From NCBI GenBank assembly GCA_947501625.1, contig CANMWN010000001.1, positions 62,001 to 126,000 on the forward strand: 64,000 nt of DNA, read 5' to 3'. The notes below the pieces were generated by a model, which made no database searches, was not told the DNA's origin, and was given only the letters and a program-made list of their open reading frames with translations. Source of the stretch: an uncultured Flavobacteriaceae bacterium. GTDB lineage: Bacteria > Bacteroidota > Bacteroidia > Flavobacteriales > Flavobacteriaceae. Shown piece after piece: positions 27,107 to 36,012 of this stretch. A program made the position numbers and the translations under genes. Position 1 is the stretch's first letter. Every line of letters starts with the position of its first letter.

Positions 27107-28498
27107 ATGAAAAACATAAAACCATATATAAACGAGCATAAAGATCGTTTTATCAACGAACTTCTTGACCTTTTAAAAATACCATCAGTAAGTGCTGATC
27201 CTGCGTATAAAAATGATGTGTTAAATACCGCTGAAGCAGTTAAAACATCTCTTGAAAAAGCAGGTTGCAACAAAGTTGAAATTTGTGAAACTCCTGGTTA
27301 TCCAATTGTATATGGCGAAAAAATTATCGACAGTAATTTACCAACCGTTCTTGTATATGGACATTATGATGTTCAGCCTGCAGATCCGATTGAATTATGG
27401 GACTCACCACCTTATGAGCCAGTAATTAAAAAAACGGATATTCATCCTGAAGGAGCAATTTTTGCTCGTGGTGCTTGTGATGACAAAGGGCAAATGTATA
27501 TGCATGTGAAAGCACTAGAAATAATGACTTCAACAGGTCAATTACCATGCAATGTAAAATTTATGATAGAAGGCGAAGAAGAAGTTGGCTCTGAAAGTTT
27601 GGCTTGGTTTGTACCAAGAAACAGAGAAAAATTAGCAAATGATGTTATTTTAATTTCTGATACAGGAATGATTGCAAATGATATTCCGTCAATTACAACT
27701 GGTTTACGTGGTTTGAGTTATGTAGAAGTAGAAGTTACAGGTCCAAATCGTGATTTACATTCAGGATTGTATGGAGGAGCCGTTGCAAATCCAATTAATA
27801 TTTTAACAAAAATGATTGCTTCATTGCATGATGAAAATAATCATATAACTATTCCAGGTTTTTATGACAAGGTTGAAGAATTATCGAGAGCAGAAAGAGA
27901 TGAAATGGCTAAAGCCCCTTTTTCGTTAGAGAACTATAAAAAAGCCTTAGACATTGATGAAGTATATGGCGAAAAAGGATATACAACCAATGAACGAAAC
28001 TCAATTAGACCAACTTTAGACGTAAACGGAATTTGGGGAGGATATATTGGTGAAGGTGCTAAAACTGTGATTGCTTCACAGGCATTTGCTAAAATATCTA
28101 TGCGATTGGTTCCCAATCAAGATTGGGAAGAAATTACAGAATTATTCCAAAAACATTTTGAAAGTATTGCACCAAAATCAGTAACTGTAAAAGTAAAACC
28201 TCATCATGGAGGTCAAGGATATGTAACTCCAATTGACAATATTGGATATCAAGCAGCAAGTAAAGCCTATGAGCAAACATTTGGTAAAACACCAATTCCT
28301 CAAAGAAGTGGAGGCTCAATTCCAATTGTTTCATTATTTGAACAAGAATTAAAAAGCAAAACTATATTAATGGGATTCGGTTTAAACTCTGATGCTATAC
28401 ATTCACCAAATGAACATTTTGGTGTATGGAATTACCTAAAAGGAATAGAAACTATTCCATATTTTTACAAGCATTTCACTGAACTAAGCACTAAATAA
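27107..28498 (+). CDS. M20-family dipeptidase
   Basis: Zinc metallopeptidase of 463 residues related to carnosinase-type dipeptidases. Metal/catalytic features: VLVYGHYDVQPAD with His86 and Asp88, ARGACDDKGQ with the bridging Asp at 125, and the general-base segment EGEEEVGSES starting at 155. A dimerisation (lid) domain covers roughly 200-350, and the last metal His is likely in SDAIHSPNEHFG near 435-446. Cytoplasmic, no signal peptide. It would hydrolyse dipeptides, matching the POT importer elsewhere in the window. Confidence 0.9.
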   Translation: MKNIKPYINEHKDRFINELLDLLKIPSVSADPAYKNDVLNTAEAVKTSLEKAGCNKVEICETPGYPIVYGEKIIDSNLPTVLVYGHYDVQPADPIELWDSPPYEPVIKKTDIHPEGAIFARGACDDKGQMYMHVKALEIMTSTGQLPCNVKFMIEGEEEVGSESLAWFVPRNREKLANDVILISDTGMIANDIPSITTGLRGLSYVEVEVTGPNRDLHSGLYGGAVANPINILTKMIASLHDENNHITIPGFYDKVEELSRAERDEMAKAPFSLENYKKALDIDEVYGEKGYTTNERNSIRPTLDVNGIWGGYIGEGAKTVIASQAFAKISMRLVPNQDWEEITELFQKHFESIAPKSVTVKVKPHHGGQGYVTPIDNIGYQAASKAYEQTFGKTPIPQRSGGSIPIVSLFEQELKSKTILMGFGLNSDAIHSPNEHFGVWNYLKGIETIPYFYKHFTELSTK

Positions 28499-28499
28499 T

Positions 28500-28823
28500 A
28501 TGTGGGAAGAACGCTTAAAATTGTACGATTCTATAGTTGATTTATGCCCTCGTTTTGAGAGAAAAGGTAAAAAGATGATTTACACATCTGCCAATGGATA
28601 TATGTTTACGCTTTTAAATAAAGATGCTGAAATTGGTATTCGATTTTCAAAAGAAGACCAAGAAGCGTTTATGAAAAAGTATAATACTACCATTTATAAG
28701 TCTTATGGTGCGGTTATGAAAGGTTATGTTTTAATTCCTGATGAAATGTTAAATGATAAAAAGACTGTTGCAAGTTATATGGATAAGAGTTATGATTATG
28801 TAATGTCTCTTCCTCCTAAATAA
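28500..28823 (+). CDS. Small hypothetical protein (TfoX/YjbR-like fold possible), 107 aa
   Basis: Soluble protein of 107 residues starting 1 bp after the dipeptidase stop. Segments such as KMIYTSANGYMFTLLNKDAEIGIRF followed by SKEDQEAFMKKYN suggest a small alpha/beta domain of the TfoX-N/MmcQ kind. I cannot place it firmly. Close spacing suggests it shares the dipeptidase transcript. Function unknown. Confidence 0.6.
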   Translation: MWEERLKLYDSIVDLCPRFERKGKKMIYTSANGYMFTLLNKDAEIGIRFSKEDQEAFMKKYNTTIYKSYGAVMKGYVLIPDEMLNDKKTVASYMDKSYDYVMSLPPK

Positions 28824-28831
28824 TATAATAA

Positions 28832-29383
28832 TTGAGCAACTATATTTTTACTTCCCATAGATTAGGCTTCAGAGAATGGTCACTAAATGATTTAGATGCT
28901 ATGTCCGAAATTTGTGCTGACAAAGAAGTCATGGAACACTTTCCGTCAACCCTTTCTCGTGAACAAACTGCCGAATTAATAGCAAAACGACAACGAATAT
29001 TCACTGAAAATGATTTTTGCTATTACGCTGCAGAAATTATTGAAACCAAAGAATTTATTGGATTCATTGGAATAGAAAAGCAAGAATATGACGCTGGATT
29101 TGAAACTCCGTTTATTGATATCGGTTGGCGATTAAAAAGAAGCACATGGAATAAAGGCTATGCAACTGAAGGCGCAAAAAGATGTTTGCAATATGCTTTT
29201 GGAACACTCAATCTTCCTGTTATTTATTCAATAGCAACAGAAAAAAATATAAAGTCAATGCATTTGATGAAAAAAACAGGGATGAAAAAATTACATAATT
29301 TTAAGCATCCTTTATTAAATGATTTTCCAGATTTACAAACGTGTGTTGCATATAAAATTACTAAAGAAGATTGGCAACATTAA
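28832..29383 (+). CDS. GNAT acetyltransferase (RimJ/RimL type)
   Basis: N-acetyltransferase of 183 residues using acetyl-CoA. It begins RLGFREWSLNDLDAMSEI. It contains the acyl-CoA loop DIGWRLKRSTWNKGYATEGAKRCLQYAF (near 95-125), with the Q/R-x-x-G-x-A pattern varied to WNKGYA, and ends with ATEKNIKSMHLMKKTGM. The start is a TTG at 28832; no in-frame ATG precedes the conserved core. Substrate unknown (protein N-termini or a small amine). It overlaps the following regulator gene by 13 bp. Confidence 0.82.
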   Translation: MSNYIFTSHRLGFREWSLNDLDAMSEICADKEVMEHFPSTLSREQTAELIAKRQRIFTENDFCYYAAEIIETKEFIGFIGIEKQEYDAGFETPFIDIGWRLKRSTWNKGYATEGAKRCLQYAFGTLNLPVIYSIATEKNIKSMHLMKKTGMKKLHNFKHPLLNDFPDLQTCVAYKITKEDWQH

Positions 29384-30282
29384 ACGAAACTTATAGTAGT
29401 CAAATCAATAAAGTGTTATTGTATATAGATGATAATTTAGACCAAGAATTATCATTAGAATTAATTGCAAAAACAACACACTACTCCCCTTTTCACTTTC
29501 ACAGAATTTTTAAAAACGAAATTGGAGAAACACTGAACCAATACATTAATAGAAGAAGGATAGAAAAGTGTGCTGGATTACTATTTAGAAGGAAGGAACT
29601 TCCGATAAATGAGATATTCACCAATTATGGTTTTACAACCAACTCTTCTTTTACCAGAGCATTTAAAAAATATTATAATGTTAGTCCCACAGAATTTAGA
29701 AAACTGAGTCCAAGTAAATATAGCAAGATAAGACAAACGCAAAGCAAGAATGGACAAAAGAGCCAAGTATTTGAAACATACATTTGCAACATTATTAATC
29801 ATTTAAATTGGATACAAATGAATGCAAAAATTGAAGTACAAGAATGTGAAAAAGTTGAATTGGCTTATATAAACTGTATAGGAATTCAAGAACAATCACC
29901 TGCTTTTGGCAGATTAATGAGATGGGCAGGCCCTAAAGGATTATTAGACGCACCAGATTTTAAAATGGCTACTATTTACCATAACAGTTTTAAAGTCACG
30001 GCTCCAAACAAAGTAAGAATGAGTGTTTGCTTGGTTTTGGACAAACCCACAAACGCAGAAGGAGAAGTAGGTTTGCGAACTATTGAAAAAGGTAAATATA
30101 TCATTGCACACCATGAAATAGGAGTTCATGAATTTGAGCGAGCATGGACAAGTTTGTTTGTTTGGATGAATGAAAATGGTTACAAAAAAGCCGAACAAGA
30201 CCCTTATGAGATTTACCATAATGATTTTAATACACACCCTCAAAAAAAATGTATTGTGGACTTATATATTCCTGTGGAGTAA
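29371..30282 (+). CDS. AraC-family regulator with GyrI-like effector domain
   Basis: 303 residues. The N-terminal double helix-turn-helix (about 8-110; LSLELIAKTTHYSPFHFHRIFK and INEIFTNYGFTTNSSFTRAFKKYY) is the AraC DNA-binding module. Residues 148-302 form a GyrI-like/SHV2 ligand-binding domain ending DLYIPV. Such Rob/BmrR-type regulators sense small hydrophobic molecules and activate efflux or detoxification genes. The TTG start at 29371 lies inside the end of the GNAT gene, implying co-regulation. Target genes are unknown. Confidence 0.87.
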   Translation: MATLNETYSSQINKVLLYIDDNLDQELSLELIAKTTHYSPFHFHRIFKNEIGETLNQYINRRRIEKCAGLLFRRKELPINEIFTNYGFTTNSSFTRAFKKYYNVSPTEFRKLSPSKYSKIRQTQSKNGQKSQVFETYICNIINHLNWIQMNAKIEVQECEKVELAYINCIGIQEQSPAFGRLMRWAGPKGLLDAPDFKMATIYHNSFKVTAPNKVRMSVCLVLDKPTNAEGEVGLRTIEKGKYIIAHHEIGVHEFERAWTSLFVWMNENGYKKAEQDPYEIYHNDFNTHPQKKCIVDLYIPVE

Positions 30283-30294
30283 ATTTTAATTTAG

Positions 30295-30302
30295 TATCTT
30301 CG
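30295..30302 (+). promoter_or_regulatory. Possible -7 box before the TonB-C-domain protein
   Basis: TATCTTCG differs by one base from the TAnnTTTG consensus and lies 5 bp before the ATG at 30308, so transcripts would be leaderless or nearly so. No convincing -33 TTG at standard spacing. Confidence 0.3.
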
Positions 30303-30307
30303 TTTAC

Positions 30308-31195
30308 ATGAAATATTTTAATTCTTTTTTTACTTTAATACTATTTACGCAAATTCTAATAGCTCAAGAATCAGACTGTTTCGAGAACTTAACTGGATCT
30401 TATTGGCCTATCAAAGTAGGATTGGAAAGAAATTATATATCAGGTAACAACACATACAGTTCTTTATTTAATGGTGATAGTATTAAATATAATGGAAAAT
30501 ATTATTTAGTAGAAACTAAAAAATATTCAAACGGAAAAACTAAAATAAGTTATTGGAGAAGAGATAGTAAGGGTAATATCCTTAACTACAATAAAGAAAA
30601 AAGTATTGTATCAATGGAATTACCATCTAATTCAAAAATTGGACAAAAGTGGAAAAGCACAGACAAAACATGGACTTATAAAATAATAAGTTTAAGCAGT
30701 AATTATTCTACTCCTTTTTGTGAATTTTCAAATTTATTAGAAGTTGAAACAACAAGTTCAGAACGTAAAGGAATGATATACAACTTATTTTATATGAAGG
30801 GAAAAGGTATGATAGGTTTAAATGTTAATGGAAAGCCTTATACATATATTAAGCCAAATAGAAAGTTGAATGAAAAAAGTTTTATGGCATTTGGCTGCCA
30901 AAATTATGAAACTGTACAAGAAATTCAAACTTGCACTTCCGCTAAAATATCTGAATACATCAAAAATAACTTCAGGCCAACTACAAAAATTAAAAAAGGA
31001 AAAATTATAGTTCGAATAGTTATTCAAACTGATGGGGTAGTTCAAGAAGCAATAATTATTAAAGGTATAAAAAAAGCAAAGAAACAAGAAAATGAATTAA
31101 TTAGGGTAATTAAATCTTTACCCAAGTTTATTCCCGCTCAAATTGATGAGAACCAGCCTATAAAAACTTCCTTTATTATACCAGTACAATTTTAA
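30308..31195 (+). CDS. Secreted protein with TonB-like C-terminal domain
   Basis: 295 residues with signal peptide 1-19 (cleavage after IAQ). The middle part (about 20-200) is an unassigned beta-rich region with paired Cys. The C-terminal 85 residues (IKKGKIIVRIVIQTDGVV ... PAQIDENQPIKTSFIIPVQF) match the TonB C-terminal fold common as a stand-alone periplasmic domain in Bacteroidota. It may bind a partner at the envelope. A TATCTTCG element at 30295-30302 would give an almost leaderless message. The 155 bp after it (31196-31350) shows no clear feature. Confidence 0.7.
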   Translation: MKYFNSFFTLILFTQILIAQESDCFENLTGSYWPIKVGLERNYISGNNTYSSLFNGDSIKYNGKYYLVETKKYSNGKTKISYWRRDSKGNILNYNKEKSIVSMELPSNSKIGQKWKSTDKTWTYKIISLSSNYSTPFCEFSNLLEVETTSSERKGMIYNLFYMKGKGMIGLNVNGKPYTYIKPNRKLNEKSFMAFGCQNYETVQEIQTCTSAKISEYIKNNFRPTTKIKKGKIIVRIVIQTDGVVQEAIIIKGIKKAKKQENELIRVIKSLPKFIPAQIDENQPIKTSFIIPVQF

Positions 31196-31350
31196 AAGAA
31201 TAAAAAACGATTTGCCAATACTGTATATAATAAATTGCTAAAGTAACCTACTTACAAAATCTTCTTTACTGACACATTTTATGCATACAACAATGCGATT
31301 ATAAAAAACTCAAAAAAATCGTATTATTGTAGTGCCTAAAAATTCTAAGA

Positions 31351-32538
31351 ATGAAGAAAATCCTCTTATTAATGCTTTTCGCATTAACAATCTCAACTTC
31401 CTATGCTCAAAGAACCTTATCAGAAAAAGTAAATTATTTTGATATTCGTATCCCAAATCAGCCGTTAGATGAAACCATAAAATCATACAACGTAATTGTT
31501 GAAATTCCTTACACACTTACTGTTGAGGAATTAAATGCACAATCTTTGGCAGCATTTGAAGAAGAAAAAGCCAATTATGACAATCTGGTAAAAGAAAGTG
31601 AAGTTGAATTTCAAGAAAGACTAGCAAGCCATGACGATGATGTTAAAAAAGCAGAAGCACGTTATGACAAAGAAATGAAGGACTTTAAAAGTTTGTCATT
31701 ACTAGAACGTCTTGCATTGACCGATCAAGGTAAGAAACCTCAGTTAAAAGTTCCTGCCAAACCTGTTTATGTAAAGCCTAGTGAGCCTGAATATAGAAAA
31801 CCTAACTTAGATGATCATTTGATATTTGACAACAAAGTCATGGCTGACGGAGTTGAATTAAAAGGTTACGAAAGAGGAAATGATTTATTGATTGTAATTA
31901 ACATTTCTAAAATGCAGTTTCAAGACAATGCTGGACAAACATTTTACAGTCAACCAACAAATGTGAAAGTACTGAAAGGTGCAGAGACTATTGATGAAAA
32001 AAACTTTGATGACAAGTTCCAATTTTTAACGTCTTCATCAAGTAACACCATCAATCTTGACAGACATGAGAAAAGTAATGTTAAAAAAATAATGGGTAAT
32101 ATCAATAACTATCTCAATGAAGAGTTTGGCTACATCCCTTTTCCAACAGTTATACAAATTGAGTATCCAAAAAATAAAGGTCGTGAATATGATGCGCTTG
32201 AAAATGCAAAAATAAAAACTATTTCTGCTTTCCGTAGATTAAAAGAAGACACGTCAATGGATACAAGAAAACGTTCGGAAGAAGAATTAAAAGCAGTAAG
32301 AGAAGTATGGAAAAGTGAACTGCAAAAAATAAACTACAAAGACAAAAAAGCCGTAATGAACAAGAAAGTTGCAAAGATGATTTTCTTTAATTTATTGCGA
32401 GTAGATATCCGTCTAAAAGATAAAACAGTTGCTGAAGAAACATTGGCTGCTATCCAAGAAAAAATGATTGATTTGAGTCTTAATTACACTGAAAAAACAA
32501 CCTTAACAAGACTTGAAGAACAAGTTTACAAAATGTAA
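31351..32538 (+). CDS. Exported protein of unknown function, 395 aa
   Basis: Signal peptide 1-19 (cleavage after SYAQ). The mature region has a strongly charged, Glu/Lys-rich helical stretch (about 60-125) likely to form a coiled coil, then Pro-rich LKVPAKPVYVKPSEPEYRKP. A mixed C-terminal domain follows, ending with another helical segment. I do not recognise a named family. It lies 3 bp before a second exported protein gene, so the two form a unit whose products probably act together in the periplasm. Confidence 0.7.
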   Translation: MKKILLLMLFALTISTSYAQRTLSEKVNYFDIRIPNQPLDETIKSYNVIVEIPYTLTVEELNAQSLAAFEEEKANYDNLVKESEVEFQERLASHDDDVKKAEARYDKEMKDFKSLSLLERLALTDQGKKPQLKVPAKPVYVKPSEPEYRKPNLDDHLIFDNKVMADGVELKGYERGNDLLIVINISKMQFQDNAGQTFYSQPTNVKVLKGAETIDEKNFDDKFQFLTSSSSNTINLDRHEKSNVKKIMGNINNYLNEEFGYIPFPTVIQIEYPKNKGREYDALENAKIKTISAFRRLKEDTSMDTRKRSEEELKAVREVWKSELQKINYKDKKAVMNKKVAKMIFFNLLRVDIRLKDKTVAEETLAAIQEKMIDLSLNYTEKTTLTRLEEQVYKM

Positions 32539-32541
32539 TCC

Positions 32542-33987
32542 ATGAAAAAGATTTTAATATTTTTAATTGCCCTGTTCGTTTCTAATAACACATTTTCACA
32601 AGATTTTACCGTAGAAGTTGGTCCAAGTTTCGCCAAAGCAAATAAGAAAGACGTTTATAAAATTGTATTTCCTACAGCTTACGGTTTTACAACGCTGCAT
32701 CATCTAGACAATGTAATGCTTGACAACAATAAAACCATGACGTTGACTAAGTATGATCAAACAATGCAAGCCATAGAAACCATTGATTTTAACTTACCAA
32801 AATTAGGTTTACGTGCTGCTGATTTACAAGAAGTCATAGAACTTGAAAACCAACTTGTTTTCCTATCTACAGTAATGGATAAAAAGTCTAAAAAGCATCA
32901 AGTTAATGCTCAAGTTTATAACAACAATGATAACAGTGTAACTGAACATAAAGTTTTAGCATCTTTTGCTATTGAAGGCTATTCCAAATCTGGATATTTT
33001 CAATTAGCAATTTCTCCTGACAAATCTAAAATTGCAATTGTTGCAAATATGCCTTTCAAAAAGAAAACACAAGAACAAGTTGAAGTTTGGGTGTATGACA
33101 ATCAATTGAATTTAGTTTGGAATCAAAAAGAAACATTGAATTACAAAAGTGAAAGAGCCTATCAAGAACAAGTATTCGTTTTAAATTCTGGAGAAGTATT
33201 GATGAATAAATTAAGTAACGCTTTCAAGAAAACAAGAAAGGCTGAACTTATTACATTTAATGGCACATCAGCAAGCACAAGCGACTTTTCTTCTCTTGGG
33301 TTTCAGCCAATGGATATGAAACTTATTGATGCAAATGGCAAACCAATGTTAGTAGGTTTTTTCTGGGATGGAAAAAAAGTAATGCTAAAAATAAATTCAA
33401 AAGAAGGTGACGAAACAAACGGTGCTTTTTTATTTGATTTAACCACCAAAAATCTAATTGGAATACACAATTGGGATGAAAAAGTAAAACCAAACGAACT
33501 TAAAAGTTTGAAAGTAATAGACGTTGAAGTTATCAATAATGACATTTATATGATTGGTGAAAAACAACTCACTGCTAGTGAGTTTAAGAAGACTGGAAGT
33601 TCAATGTCTATGGAAATGGATTATACACATACATTTGGTGCTAGTGTAATTGTAAATATGGATACTAGAGGAACGCTTAAAGGGTTTAAACCTTTTATGA
33701 ATTCAAAAAAATACATCAATGAAGCAAAAGAAAAAGGTTCGCTTGCAAGTGTCTATTTAAATAATGGTTTACGTTTGTTTGCTAACAATAACTACATAAG
33801 TCTTTACACTTACTTTAAAGATGGTAAAGCTACATTTAGAACGCCAACTGTAAGACCAAAAGGTGCGATTTCTGACTCTACTCCGTATATTATTCCAAGT
33901 ACTGTAAAAGCAGTAAAAGATTATAATTTAGTATATTTTATTTCAACTTATGCTGATGAATATTGGTTCAATAGAATGAGTTGGTAG
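32542..33987 (+). CDS. Exported beta-propeller-like protein of unknown function, 481 aa
   Basis: Signal peptide 1-19 (cleavage after TFSQ). The mature protein is beta-rich with repeated stretches such as FQLAISPDKSKIAIVANMPF and VEVWVYDNQLNLVWNQKE, resembling propeller blades. No catalytic motif stands out. It follows the 395-residue exported protein by 3 bp, and a third exported protein gene begins about 100 bp later. Likely a secreted structural or binding protein; family not recognised. Confidence 0.7.
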   Translation: MKKILIFLIALFVSNNTFSQDFTVEVGPSFAKANKKDVYKIVFPTAYGFTTLHHLDNVMLDNNKTMTLTKYDQTMQAIETIDFNLPKLGLRAADLQEVIELENQLVFLSTVMDKKSKKHQVNAQVYNNNDNSVTEHKVLASFAIEGYSKSGYFQLAISPDKSKIAIVANMPFKKKTQEQVEVWVYDNQLNLVWNQKETLNYKSERAYQEQVFVLNSGEVLMNKLSNAFKKTRKAELITFNGTSASTSDFSSLGFQPMDMKLIDANGKPMLVGFFWDGKKVMLKINSKEGDETNGAFLFDLTTKNLIGIHNWDEKVKPNELKSLKVIDVEVINNDIYMIGEKQLTASEFKKTGSSMSMEMDYTHTFGASVIVNMDTRGTLKGFKPFMNSKKYINEAKEKGSLASVYLNNGLRLFANNNYISLYTYFKDGKATFRTPTVRPKGAISDSTPYIIPSTVKAVKDYNLVYFISTYADEYWFNRMSW

Positions 33988-34059
33988 GTAAGTTGGCACA
34001 ATTTATGTTGTTTATTTTACAATTATAGTTTTCTTAACAAGTGTTTTGTTTTAAAACTA

Positions 34060-34067
34060 TACTTTTG
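34060..34067 (+). promoter_or_regulatory. Bacteroidota -7 box before the 222-aa exported protein
   Basis: TACTTTTG matches TAnnTTTG and lies 18 bp before the ATG at 34086. Because it lies downstream of the upstream in-frame GTG at 34041, it supports 34086 as the true start. Confidence 0.45.
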
Positions 34068-34085
34068 TTCAATCATTATAAATAT

Positions 34086-34754
34086 ATGAATCAGCGTTTT
34101 ATATTTTTTTGTTTATTCGTCATAGTTAGTTTTACTTCATTTGCACAACTAGAAAGTAATAATGGTAGTTCCAAAGGTACATTGGAAATCCCTCCAGCCA
34201 TTGAAGTTGTAAAGCATGATTTTAATGATCCAAGAAATCAAAGTCAAGTAAGCGATGATGACAAAAAAGAGTTTTTGAATGACAAAATTCAAAAACTAGT
34301 TGAGGAGCAGAATAGAAAAAACAACCAAAGCGACCAAATCTTAACACCTAAGCAACTACAACAGAAAAAAGTAGCAAAACAACAAGGCGAAATTCATAGA
34401 AAATACAAAATAGTCGATCAATACTTAGGAGGGTTTAGCAGTACTTCTAAAAAAGTTGTAATACTTTGTCGAGACTTTCAATATCCTGATGGTGATGTAG
34501 TTACGATTTATCTCAATGACAAACCAGTCATCATGAATGTAACATTAGAAGCCAATATTCAACAATTTGTATTACCCTTAAAAGAAGGTTTAAATGTTAT
34601 TTCATTCAAGGCGTTAAATCAAGGCTCTTCAGGTCCCAATACTGCTGCATTCGGAATATATGATGAAAAAGGAAATGAAATTTCTTCCAATGCATGGAAT
34701 TTAGCAACTGGAGCAAAAGCAACACTTTCTATTGCTAGAATCAGCGAAGAATAA
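34086..34754 (+). CDS. Exported protein of unknown function, 222 aa
   Basis: The ATG at 34086 was chosen because it begins a proper signal peptide (MNQRFIFFCLFVIVSFTSFAQ region, cleavage after FAQ), whereas an in-frame GTG 45 bp upstream would add a non-signal extension lying over the promoter. The mature protein has a charged linker (about 60-110, Gln/Lys/Asp-rich). A compact C-terminal domain contains DFQYPDGDVVTIYLNDKPV and LPLKEGLNVISFKALNQG, resembling an immunoglobulin-like or secretion-associated fold. No named family recognised. A palindromic hairpin follows the stop. Confidence 0.68.
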   Translation: MNQRFIFFCLFVIVSFTSFAQLESNNGSSKGTLEIPPAIEVVKHDFNDPRNQSQVSDDDKKEFLNDKIQKLVEEQNRKNNQSDQILTPKQLQQKKVAKQQGEIHRKYKIVDQYLGGFSSTSKKVVILCRDFQYPDGDVVTIYLNDKPVIMNVTLEANIQQFVLPLKEGLNVISFKALNQGSSGPNTAAFGIYDEKGNEISSNAWNLATGAKATLSIARISEE

Positions 34755-34758
34755 TGTC

Positions 34759-34778
34759 ATTCCTGCGAAAGCAGGAAT
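34759..34778. repeat. Short extragenic palindrome (ATTCCTGC-GAAA-GCAGGAAT)
   Basis: A perfect 8-bp stem with a GAAA loop between two convergent genes (stop at 34754, opposing stop at 34796). The core sequence preceded by GTC is one I associate with repeated extragenic palindromes in flavobacterial genomes. It has no T-run, so termination is possible but not required. Only one copy is seen in this window. Confidence 0.5.
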
Positions 34779-34795
34779 CCAAAACAAATTAAACT

Positions 34796-35374
34796 CTATA
34801 ACTTCTTTACATATTTTGTGATAATCACAATTTGAGTTGGCCCAACTTTACCTTCAATATATTCAGCATTTTCGGGATCCAAAGAAATTCTACGAACGGC
34901 TGTTCCTTGTTTAGCAACCATACTCGACCCTTTTACTTTCAAATCTTTAACCAATACCACAGAATCTCCTGCCTGCAAAATTGTTCCGTTTACATCTCTG
35001 TGAATTACTTTTTCGCTCTCGTCTAACCCTTCACCAGTAGCCTTAGCAAACTTCAAAACCTCATCTTCAAGATATAGCATATCTAATAAGTCTTGTGGCC
35101 AGCCTTCATTTTTTAATCTAGACAACATGCGCCAAGCCATAACTTGAACTGCTTGAAATTCACTCCACATACTATCATTTAAACACCTCCAATGATTTGA
35201 ATCAGTTGCTTCTGGATTATCAATTTGTTCAACACAAGTTTCACAAGCCAATAAACTTCCATCCAATCCGCCAGTAGAAACAGGTTTAACTTCATAAATA
35301 CTTAAGTTAGTTTTTGATGAACATAGTTCACACTGCTTCCCACTTCTTTGCTCTAAATCTTGTAATAAACTCAT
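34796..35374 (-). CDS. PhnA-like zinc-ribbon protein
   Basis: 192 residues. N-terminal zinc ribbon CELC (about 15-18) with LACETC (about 42-47), followed by a helical middle part. The C-terminal PhnA/YjdM domain (about 125-192) contains the signature DVNGTILQAGDSVVLVKDLKVKGSS and the KQGTAVRRISL segment. Despite the name, the family is not shown to act on phosphonates in Bacteroidota; function is uncertain. Monocistronic with its own promoter region at 35375-35445. Confidence 0.8.
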   Translation of the reverse strand: MSLLQDLEQRSGKQCELCSSKTNLSIYEVKPVSTGGLDGSLLACETCVEQIDNPEATDSNHWRCLNDSMWSEFQAVQVMAWRMLSRLKNEGWPQDLLDMLYLEDEVLKFAKATGEGLDESEKVIHRDVNGTILQAGDSVVLVKDLKVKGSSMVAKQGTAVRRISLDPENAEYIEGKVGPTQIVIITKYVKKL

Positions 35375-35445
35375 TTGAAAATTTTATAAACACAAAACTA
35401 CATTTATAAAATGTATCAACAACTATAATTTTATACATTTACAAT

Positions 35446-35949
35446 ATGAAATTTGAAACCGAAAGACTTATTATTTCTGAAATCACACTCGAAGATGCAC
35501 CTTTTATTGTTGAATTATATAATGATAAGGATTATATACATTTTATAAGAGACAAAAATGTTAGAACGATTGAAGATGCAAAAAAAAATATTCAAGAAAC
35601 TTTTATAGATATCTATAAAAAACAAGACTTTGGGTATTATAAAGTTTTATTAAAAAGCAATAATACTCCTATTGGCACTAGTGGATTGATGAAAAGAGAT
35701 GGTCTAGTTTATGTTGATATTGGCTTTGCATATTTAAAAGAATATCGTGGTAAAGGCTATGCTTACGAAGCAACCAAAAGAATTTTAGATTTTGCAATCG
35801 ACGAATTAAAAATGAGTCCAATTGCTGCAATTACAACACAAGAAAATATAAGTTCTTCAAACCTTTTAGAACGAATGGGATTTATACATGAAAGAAATCT
35901 ATTCATTCCAAATGATCCTGAGGAATTACGATTATTTATGTACTACTAA
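35446..35949 (+). CDS. GNAT acetyltransferase (RimJ/RimL type)
   Basis: 167 residues starting FETERLIISEITLEDAPFIVELYND, typical of RimJ-like GNATs. The acetyl-CoA loop YLKEYRGKGYAYEATKRILDFA is near 103-124, with the R-G-K-G-Y-A core. The terminal TTQENISSSNLLERMGFIHE motif matches too. Cytoplasmic; substrate unknown. Monocistronic and not closely related to the other GNAT at 28.8 kb beyond shared motifs. Confidence 0.82.
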   Translation: MKFETERLIISEITLEDAPFIVELYNDKDYIHFIRDKNVRTIEDAKKNIQETFIDIYKKQDFGYYKVLLKSNNTPIGTSGLMKRDGLVYVDIGFAYLKEYRGKGYAYEATKRILDFAIDELKMSPIAAITTQENISSSNLLERMGFIHERNLFIPNDPEELRLFMYY

Positions 35950-36012
35950 AAAATAATTAATTGCAATGTAACAATTTACGTTTGAGAATCGTTATATAAG
36001 AAACGTACGATT

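Noticed and set aside
22283-30282. A larger defence island around the KAP gene
   Set aside because: Neighbours are a sugar dehydrogenase, tRNA, dipeptidase, GNAT and a stress regulator; none is a known defence component.
34041-34085. GTG start giving a 15-residue extension of the exported protein
   Set aside because: It would place the -7 box inside the gene and mask the signal peptide.
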